From Planctomycetota bacterium (GTDB lineage: Bacteria > Planctomycetota > Planctomycetia > Pirellulales > Pirellulaceae), in the NCBI GenBank assembly GCA_027622275.1, contig JAQBZB010000074.1, forward strand, positions 1 to 33,886: 33,886 nt of DNA. Direction: 5' to 3'. This document shows positions 1 to 6,500 of the stretch, piece by piece. Both the position numbers and the translations under genes were made by a program. Positions within the stretch are counted from its first letter, which is position 1. Each line of letters starts with the position of its first letter. Under the pieces are notes generated by a model. The model searched no databases. It worked only from the letters and a program-made list of their open reading frames with translations, and was not told where the DNA came from.

Positions 1-1341
1 CGTGAACCAATCGCCTTCCGGCAGAAATGTAGCCGTCACGCTCCGCCGTGACGAGCCTGGCGGAGTTGAGTTGGAACTGTTGTCAGGCGTCGTTCCCGGG
101 GCAGCGGGCGGCGTGCCAGGCTCATCACGGCGGAGCGTGATGGCTACTTTCCACCGCTCCTGCAACCGCGTGAACCAGTCGCCTTGCAGCGGGGCGGGGC
201 CGGGAGGGAGCGCACCGGACCAAATCGGGTTCGCTTCGTCTTGCTGAAGCCGAGCATAATCGGCGGCAGCGGGGGCGCGTGAGAGGAACGTCGGCTGAGC
301 GAGAATGTCGCTGGCAGAAATCGCCAAGCCATCCGGATGAGTTGAAGCCTGGAAGTAGCAATTGCCCGCCCGAACAATCCGCTCCTCCGCCAACGCACGC
401 GAATTCTCCGCGCCGCTCGCCAAGAGGATTCCTTGTGGTGATGCGATCAGGTTGTCTCGGATGATCAGTGGCACTTCCGGTACTCCGTGGTTGGCTCGCA
501 TAAACTCCGCCCCCGACAACACGGTATTCTCTTCGATAGCAACACGCAGATTGAATGAACCATCGAAGACACCCAAGTTGATGGCACGGGCACACGACTC
601 GTCGAATATGTTTTCGCGGATCGCCAACGTGTGAGGGTCGCCACGTCCTTCAAAGCAACTCGCGCCAAAAGCTGGCGTGAAAGCACGAAAGTGATTTCGC
701 AAGACGAACGTCGACGTACCTTCACCATAGAAGCCCGCATATACGTCGCCGCCGAATACACAATCACGGATGACGTTGCTTGCTGTCTTGTGACCTGTCC
801 CATAATTCAGGCTTCTCTGCGAAGCCTGATCGGTACTTACATTTGGAAACACGCAGTCCTCGATCGTCAGATCGCCACCACCCACATTCATCAGGATCGC
901 TGCATTTTGTTGACGAGCCGAGAAGATAAAGCCACTCAATCGAAACTGGCCGTCCAGCGAATGCCCGCGATACTTGTGAGTGCTTGCGTTTGGAAGTTCG
1001 CTCCATTCCGGCAGAACAACGTGCGACGCCACGCGCGTGATCAGTCCCGTATCTTGTGGCAACACTTTGTACAACGTCTCGCGATACGGCCCCTCGTCCA
1101 ACACCTCGACCACTTGCCCAGCCTTTAACGCATCGAGTGCATCCTGGATCTTGGTGAACATCGCCGAGCCGTCTTGTTTGGCGGTGAGGATCTCGCGGTC
1201 TTGCAGCCATTGGTCGAGCGGCGAGGGTTCCAAAGTAGCCGTCACGCTCCGCCGTGACGAGCCAAATGTAGCCGTCACGCTCCGCCGTGACGAGCCGTTT
1301 CGGTAAAGATGTCGTGCCGAGATCAGGCTTCCCGACAACAT
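1..1341 (-). CDS. Right-handed beta-helix protein, C-terminal part, open at the left edge (possibly a decayed gene)
   Basis: Reading the minus strand, one frame stays open from about 1608 to the left edge. The first in-frame Met is at 1341, and recognisable protein begins near 1238 (LEPSPLDQWLQDREIL). A short lead-in (GSAMFTKIQDALDALKAGQ, VVEVLDEGPYRE) is followed by repeated short strand/turn units such as LTIEDCVFPN, SNVIRDCVFGG, FVLRNHFRAF, LAIRENIFDE and LIIRDNLIAS. This pattern is typical of a parallel beta-helix. Similar segments are known to me as extracytoplasmic sensor parts of planctomycete Ser/Thr kinases, but no kinase domain is visible here. Copies of a palindromic repeat are read in frame as GSSRRSVTAT or ITLRRDEP. 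The sequence before 1260 makes better protein sense in another frame (VPSKPDVVGKPDLGTTSL), so a frameshift at the repeats and an inactive gene are possible. The C-terminus lies outside the window. Confidence 0.5.
   Translation of the reverse strand, partial: MLSGSLISARHLYRNGSSRRSVTATFGSSRRSVTATLEPSPLDQWLQDREILTAKQDGSAMFTKIQDALDALKAGQVVEVLDEGPYRETLYKVLPQDTGLITRVASHVVLPEWSELPNASTHKYRGHSLDGQFRLSGFIFSARQQNAAILMNVGGGDLTIEDCVFPNVSTDQASQRSLNYGTGHKTASNVIRDCVFGGDVYAGFYGEGTSTFVLRNHFRAFTPAFGASCFEGRGDPHTLAIRENIFDESCARAINLGVFDGSFNLRVAIEENTVLSGAEFMRANHGVPEVPLIIRDNLIASPQGILLASGAENSRALAEERIVRAGNCYFQASTHPDGLAISASDILAQPTFLSRAPAAADYARLQQDEANPIWSGALPPGPAPLQGDWFTRLQERWKVAITLRRDEPGTPPAAPGTTPDNSSNSTPPGSSRRSVTATFLPEGDWFT
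29..147. repeat. BIME-like pair of palindromes in opposite orientation
   Basis: A 29-bp unit at 29-57 (core GTCACG-CTCCGC-CGTGAC) faces an inverted unit at 119-147 (core ATCACG-CTCCGC-CGTGAT when read on its own strand). The spacer begins with TGGCGGAGTTGA and ends with CAGCGGGCGGCGTG; the same edges are found in the pair at 1444-1612. The whole lies inside the minus-strand beta-helix frame and is translated as a Pro-rich linker. Confidence 0.85.
1235..1296 (+). repeat. Two tandem direct copies of the 29-bp palindrome
   Basis: Identical units at 1235-1263 and 1268-1296 are separated by AAAT, giving a 33-bp period that keeps the reading frame. Both have the GTCACG...CGTGAC stem. On the minus strand they are read as two successive SSRRSVTAT peptides just ahead of the beta-helix domain. 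Confidence 0.85.
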
Positions 1342-1414
1342 CCGGCTTCGACGGAACTTCGTCGGAGGTGGTTTCGAGATCACGTCTTTTCGCTGTGCAA
1401 AGTCGAACGTGCAA

Positions 1415-1612
1415 GGCTCATCACGACGGAGCGTGATGGCTACGTAGCCGTCACGCTCCGCCGTGACGAGCCTGGCGGAGTTGATTCCGAACCGCTGTCG
1501 ATCTTCGATGCAAGGAAAACTCTGGCGGACGAAGCTCGGAACGGTTGTCGGGCGGCGCTTTCGGATCAGCGGGCGGCGTGGAAGGCTCATCACGGCGGAG
1601 CGTGATGGCTAC
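1415..1612. repeat. Cluster of three palindromes in alternating orientation
   Basis: Units lie at 1415-1443 (minus type, with one loop change), 1444-1472 (plus type, directly abutting) and 1584-1612 (minus type). The 1444-1612 part has the same edge sequences around its spacer as 29-147, with a longer middle. The alternation of two subtypes resembles bacterial BIMEs. No transposase of the REP-associated family is seen in the window. Confidence 0.8.
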
Positions 1613-1709
1613 GTTGGCGAACCGTGAGCCACTCGCTTCGCGTTCCCAAGTCGATCATAATGCCCCAGTCGACAATTGAGTTTACTCTTCAACACGGACC
1701 TGAATCCCG

Positions 1710-2121
1710 ATGCCCAAGACCGCTGCGGCTCTCAGCCTACTTGTTGCCGCGTTTATCTCTCCGTTCGTAACTGCCGGAGACGCCACGTCGAAGCCCATTC
1801 GGGCGCTAATTATTACCGAGGGCTGTTGCCGCGACTATGACTTTCGAACCAACGCCATCAAGCAAGCCGCGGCCGATCGCGACGTCAATGTCGACTGGAC
1901 GGTCGTGAACGAAGGCGGCAACGGCACGCATGCTCAGATCACGCTGTACGAGCGAGAAGACCGGCGAGACGCATCCGGTGATCTGGACCAGCAAGTACGG
2001 CAAGGCCCGCGTGTTCGGGACAACTTACGGACACTCGAACGAGACCTTCTCTGACGAAGTGTTTCTGACGACCCTCACGCGCGGCATCCAATGGGTGGCG
2101 GGAAGACTTTCATCGCAGTGA
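1710..2121 (+). pseudogene. ThuA-like secreted protein, broken by an internal deletion
   Basis: The ORF starts with a clear signal peptide (LLVAAFISPFVTA) and the ThuA-like opening IRALIITEGCCRDYDFRTNA, matching the intact domain in the 27667-31911 gene (LKALLITGGCCHDYTTQKQL). After GTHAQITLYE it jumps, in another frame, to EKTGETHPVIWTSKYG and the conserved end ARVFGTTYGHSNETF...LTRGIQW, stopping at 2121. By comparison with the intact paralog about 120 codons are missing. In the original frame translation ends early at 2054 with an unrelated tail. Only the first and last thirds of the fold remain, so activity is unlikely. Intact homologs are predicted sugar-related hydrolase- or amidotransferase-like secreted proteins; their reaction is not firmly known. 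Confidence 0.8.
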
Positions 2122-2155
2122 TTGCCGACTGACGCTTCAAGCGGGAATTGAAGGA

Positions 2156-2184
2156 GGCTCATCACGGCGGAGCGTGATGGCTAC
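2156..2184 (-). repeat. Palindrome copy abutting a start codon
   Basis: This is a perfect ATCACG...CGTGAT-type copy. It ends one base before the ATG at 2186 of the methyltransferase gene. The only good Shine-Dalgarno-like run, AAGGAGG at 2151-2157, sits on the far side of the hairpin. Confidence 0.85.
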
Positions 2185-2185
2185 T

Positions 2186-2953
2186 ATGAACTGCTACGAC
2201 TATCCGCAGTACTGGGATCTCGCCTTTCGTTCGGAAACAAAGCTCGAAGCGGACTTCATCGAAGCGGCGTGCAAGAAGTATTGCGACTTCTCCGTCAAGC
2301 GACTGCTCGAACCGGGTTGCGGGGGTGGGCGGTTGGTGGTCGAGATGGCGGCGCGCGGCTATGCGATGACAGGCTTCGATCTCAGCGCACCTTCGATTCG
2401 CTACCTGCAACAACGTCTTGCGCGGCGCAAGCTCGACGCGCAAATCATCACGGCCGACATGACGGCGTACGTGCCGCGACGCAAAGTCGACGCGGCGTTC
2501 TGTACCTTCAACACCTTCCGGCACCTGACGACGGAAGAAGCCGCGCGGCGGCATCTGGAATGCGTCGCCGACAGCCTTCGCGCGGGCGGCATCTATATCC
2601 TCGGCTTTCATCTCTTGCCGCCTGATGCCGACGAAGAGTGTATCGAGCGTTGGTCGGCCAGGCACGGCAAGACCAAGGTCACGATGACGCTGCGCGTGCT
2701 CGACTTTGACCGCGCGACGCGATTGGAGACGATTCGCTTCTCGCTGCGTGTCCGCAGTGGCGAGCTTGACTTGAAGCTCCATTCTGACTATCAATATCGC
2801 ATCTACACCGCCGCCCAATTCCAACGCTTGCTCTCCTCGGTGCCGCAGTTCGAGCTGTGCGACGTCTATGACTTCTGGTACGACATCGACGAGCCCTTAC
2901 AATTGAGCAACGAGTTGGGAGATGCGGTGTTCATTCTCAGGAAACAGAGCTGA
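2186..2953 (+). CDS. Class I SAM-dependent methyltransferase
   Basis: The 255-residue protein opens MNCYDYPQYWDLAF. Motif I, LLEPGCGGGR, is at about residues 40-49 and binds the methionine moiety of S-adenosylmethionine. GFDLSAPSI follows as the acidic loop of strand 2 (motif II), and a post-motif aromatic/acidic stretch (DAAFCTFNTFRHL) follows that. The fold is the Rossmann-like small-molecule or protein methyltransferase fold; the substrate cannot be read from sequence. Two upstream in-frame starts (GTG 2174, ATG 2177) lie inside the palindromic repeat. The ATG at 2186 is preferred because MNCYDYPQYWD is where conserved-looking sequence starts. The SD-like AAGGAGG is about 28 bases from that ATG and could only be brought near it if the repeat folds as a hairpin. 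The small membrane protein gene follows after 34 bases. Confidence 0.85.
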   Translation: MNCYDYPQYWDLAFRSETKLEADFIEAACKKYCDFSVKRLLEPGCGGGRLVVEMAARGYAMTGFDLSAPSIRYLQQRLARRKLDAQIITADMTAYVPRRKVDAAFCTFNTFRHLTTEEAARRHLECVADSLRAGGIYILGFHLLPPDADEECIERWSARHGKTKVTMTLRVLDFDRATRLETIRFSLRVRSGELDLKLHSDYQYRIYTAAQFQRLLSSVPQFELCDVYDFWYDIDEPLQLSNELGDAVFILRKQS

Positions 2954-2987
2954 GTGCATGCTCGCGGTGCGGGAGAGCGTAGTAAAC

Positions 2988-3329
2988 ATGCTGCCGCGAG
3001 ACGTTTACGGCCGCATCGCCCTGGGACTGCTGAGCGCCCTGTTTCTTCCGCTGTCAGGTTGCGTGGTGTGGTGGATGCTTCGCGCCTCCCTGCTCGGCCC
3101 GGCACCCGCTCCCCAGACAGCGGAGGAATGGCTGTTCCTGCTGTTCGTCGAGACTTTCTTCACCGCGCTGTTTGCCGTCTCCGCGGGGGGCGTGTTGTGG
3201 GCGATTGCTACGCCAAATTGGGTGGAACGAGCCATCAGCAGTTACGTGCTGAAGCTGGTCTTCGCAGTGTTTTGCTTCTGCCTCGTGGGAATGGTCCTTG
3301 TCTTCTGGGCCTTCTGGATGGGATTCTGA
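2988..3329 (+). CDS. Small integral membrane protein, three predicted helices
   Basis: The 113-residue protein is not recognised as a named family. Hydrophobic segments lie near residues 9-32 (IALGLLSALFLPLSGCVVWW), 48-73 (LFLLFVETFFTALFAVSAGG) and 88-111 (KLVFAVFCFCLVGMVLVFWA). The loop between the first two is Pro/Ala-rich. The ATG at 2988 is chosen because GGGAG lies at 2971-2975 and the protein begins MLPRDVYGRIAL; ATG 2958 would add ten residues. It follows the methyltransferase in the same direction and may be co-transcribed with it. Function is unknown. Confidence 0.7.
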   Translation: MLPRDVYGRIALGLLSALFLPLSGCVVWWMLRASLLGPAPAPQTAEEWLFLLFVETFFTALFAVSAGGVLWAIATPNWVERAISSYVLKLVFAVFCFCLVGMVLVFWAFWMGF

Positions 3330-3412
3330 ATTCCTGACAGCCACCCTGCGGAACGGCAAGGAATTGGGTCGGAAAAACTTGGCGGTGTCGGTGTCAGAGT
3401 GCGAGCGATTCG

Positions 3413-3418
3413 CTAGAA
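3413..3418 (+). promoter_or_regulatory. Possible -10 element (TAGAAT)
   Basis: GCTAGAAT lies in the gap before the 3535 gene, about 115 bases ahead of its start. It resembles GCTATAAT at 13396 and GCTACAAT at 31954, both also upstream of genes. No convincing -35 box is visible, so this rests on the recurring motif only. Confidence 0.25.
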
Positions 3419-3534
3419 TACGGCCTGTCCCAAACGGGGGCTCATACCGCCAACAGAGCACACCCAGCTTCGAACGGGCCACTGACTATCGCTCGTTCGT
3501 TTCGCCACCGCGTGGCCGAGCACAAGGAAGAAAC

Positions 3535-6500
3535 ATGATCCGACGCAACCTGTTTACACTCGTCCTGTTCACGATCGCGTGTCTGCCTCAACTCGATGCC
3601 GCCGAATTGCAGCTCAACAAAGGCGATCACATCTGCTACATCGGCAATACGCTGGCCGATCGGATGCAACATGATGGGTGGCTCGAAACGCTCATTCAAA
3701 CGCGCTTCCCAACGCACGAACTCGTTTTCCGCAATCTCGGCTTCTCGGGCGACGAGTTGACGTTGCGGCTGCGTTCCAGCGACTTCGGTTCGCCGGACAG
3801 CTGGCTGACGAAAGAGCAAGCCGACGTCATCTTCGCCTTCTTTGGCTACAACGAGTCGTTCGCGGGCGAAGCCGGGCTCGACAAGTTCAAGCAAGACCTG
3901 GCCGACCAGATCAAACAGATGCAGGGCCAGAAGTACAACGGCGAGTCGGCACCGCGCATCGTGCTCTTCTCGCCGATCGCTCATGAAGACTTGGGCAATC
4001 CGAATTTGCCGGACGGCAGCGAGAATAACAAGCGGCTCGAGCTGTACACGGCCGCGATGGCCGAGGTCGCGAAGGCGAATGACGTTGTCTTCGTCGACCT
4101 GTTTCGCGCCACGAAAGACATCGAGGCTCTATTAACATTTACGAAGCGGCTAACCATCAACGGCATTCACCTCAACGAATTTGGCAATCAATGGTTCGCT
4201 GTGTTCATCGACAGTACCCTCTTCGGAACGGACTCGGACATCCTTCAAGCCTTCCGCCAAGGCGACAGCCGCCCAGCGGCAGTTCGCCAAGCCGTCCTCG
4301 ACAAGAACTTCTACTGGTACGAGCGGTATCGGACCACGGACGGCTATTCGATTTACGGCGGTCGCGCGGACTTGAAATTCACCGACGGACAAACCAATCG
4401 CGAGGTGGCACAACGCGAGATGGAAATCCTTGATGTCATGACCGCCAATCGCGACATGCGGATTTGGTCGGCCGCGCAAGGCGAAGTGTCTCGCGTTGAC
4501 GACAGCAACACGCCCGACTTCATTCCGGTCATCTCCAACAAGCAAGGCTCAGGCCCGAACGGCACTTTTGAATTCCTGTCCGGCGAATCGGCCATCGGCA
4601 ACATGGAAGTCGCCAAGGGAATGAAGGTCAATCTGTTCGCTGACGAAGCCATGTTCCCGGAGATGGTGAACCCGGTGCAGATGGCCTTCGACACGAAGAA
4701 CCGGCTGTGGGTTGCCGCCTGGGAGTCGTATCCGCACTGGAAGCCGAAAAGCAAGATGGACGACAAGCTGTTGATCCTCGAAGACACCAACGGCGACGGC
4801 AAAGCCGACAAGTGCAAGACGTTCGCGGGCGGATTGCATAACCCAACGGGCTTCGAGTTTTGGGGCGGCGGCGTACTCGTCGCCACCGCGCCCGAAATCT
4901 ACTTCTTGAAGGATACGGACGGAGACGACGTCGCGGACGTGCGGACTCGTGTCGTCAGCGGCATCGATTCGGCTGATACACATCACGGCTCGAACAGCTT
5001 TGTGTTTGATCCGGGCGGCGGTGTGTACTTCCAGGAAGGAACGTTCCATCAAACGCAAGTCGAATCGCCCTGGGGACCGGTTCAACGCTGCTCGAATGCC
5101 GGCGTGTTCCGTTTCGAGCCGCGGACCCACAAGTTCGATGTGTATGTCACGCACGGCTTTGCCAATCCACACGGACACGTGTTCGATCAGTGGGGACGCG
5201 ACATCGTTCACGACGGAACGGGCGCGGTGCCTTACGACGGAGCACTGTTCTCCGGCCATCTCGAATACCCGGCGAAGCATGCCCGTCCGCCGACGGTTTA
5301 TAACCAGCGAACACGTCCTTGCGGCGGGACGGAACTCCTGTCGAGCGGTCACTTCCCCGACGAGAATCAGGGGAACCTGCTGGTTACAAACGTGATTGGT
5401 TTCCAAGGCATCTTGCAGTACAAGCTGAACGACAGTGGAGCCAGTTTCACGGGAACCGAGGTCGAGCCAATCTTGTACTCGTCCGACCCGAACTTCCGCC
5501 CGATCGATATCGAGATCGCTCCCGACGGCTCGCTCTACTTTACCGATTGGCAGAACCCGATCGTCGGCCACATGCAGCACAACCTTCGCGACCCCAATCG
5601 CGATCGGCTGCATGGCCGCGTTTATCGTGTGACCTACCCGAGCCGCCCGCTGCTGACGCCGCCGAAGATCGCGGGCGAGTCGATTGAGCACTTACTGGAG
5701 TTGTTGGAGGACACGAACAACCGGGTGCGTTATCGAGCCAAGACGGAACTGAGCGCGCGCGACAGCGGTGACGTGATCGCGGCGACGCAGAAGTGGATTG
5801 CCAGCCTCGACAAGAGCGACCCCGCCTACGAACACCACATGCTGGAAGCGTTGTGGGTGCATCAGCATCACAACGTGGTCGATGGAGACCTGCTCAGACG
5901 AATGCTGCAATCGCCCGAACCGCTCGCCCGAGCTGCTGCCACGCGAGTCCTTTGCCATTGGCGGGATCGTGTTCCGAACATGCTGGCAATTCTGAACACT
6001 CTGGCCGCCGACGAGCATCCGCGCGTGCGCCTCGAAGCCGTTCGTGCCGCGAGTTTCCTGACGGTTCCCGAAGCCGTCGAGGTCACGCTGATCGCCGCCG
6101 AACATCCGACGGACATCTATCTCGACTACGTCCGTGACGAGACGATGAAGGCGCTGGACCGCTACTGGAAAGAGGCCGTCGCCAGCGGCGTCCGTGTGCC
6201 GTTCACTTCCCAAGCCGGCGCGAAATTCTTTTTGAAGAACTTGTCGAACGAACAACTCCTGAAGGAGGAACGCAATCGCACCGTCTTCATCGAGATGCTG
6301 TATCGACCGGGACTTCGAGACGAACAGCGCCGGGAAGCGGTCGAAGGTTTGGCCAAGCTCGATAACAAGCCCGAACTGCGTGTGGTCATGGATGCGATCC
6401 GTTCGCTGGACGCCACGCAGACGAACGCCGAACTCGACGTCGTCTTCGACCTTGTTCGACAATTGACGGGACGCAGCTCCGAGGAATTGACAACCGCGCG

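Noticed and set aside
29-1612. Possible CRISPR array
   Set aside because: The repeated units alternate in orientation, have irregular spacing and are palindromic dispersed repeats; no cas genes are present.
3298-3534. Upstream extension of the giant copper/heme protein
   Set aside because: It overlaps the membrane protein gene and would bury the signal peptide; ATG 3535 has a good ribosome site and signal sequence.
4549-5691. A 380-codon open frame on the minus strand
   Set aside because: Antisense to the propeller domain of the giant protein; an artefact of high G/C third positions.
5692-6462. Minus-strand ORF of 256 codons
   Set aside because: Lies antisense within the HEAT region of the giant protein and shows no family features.
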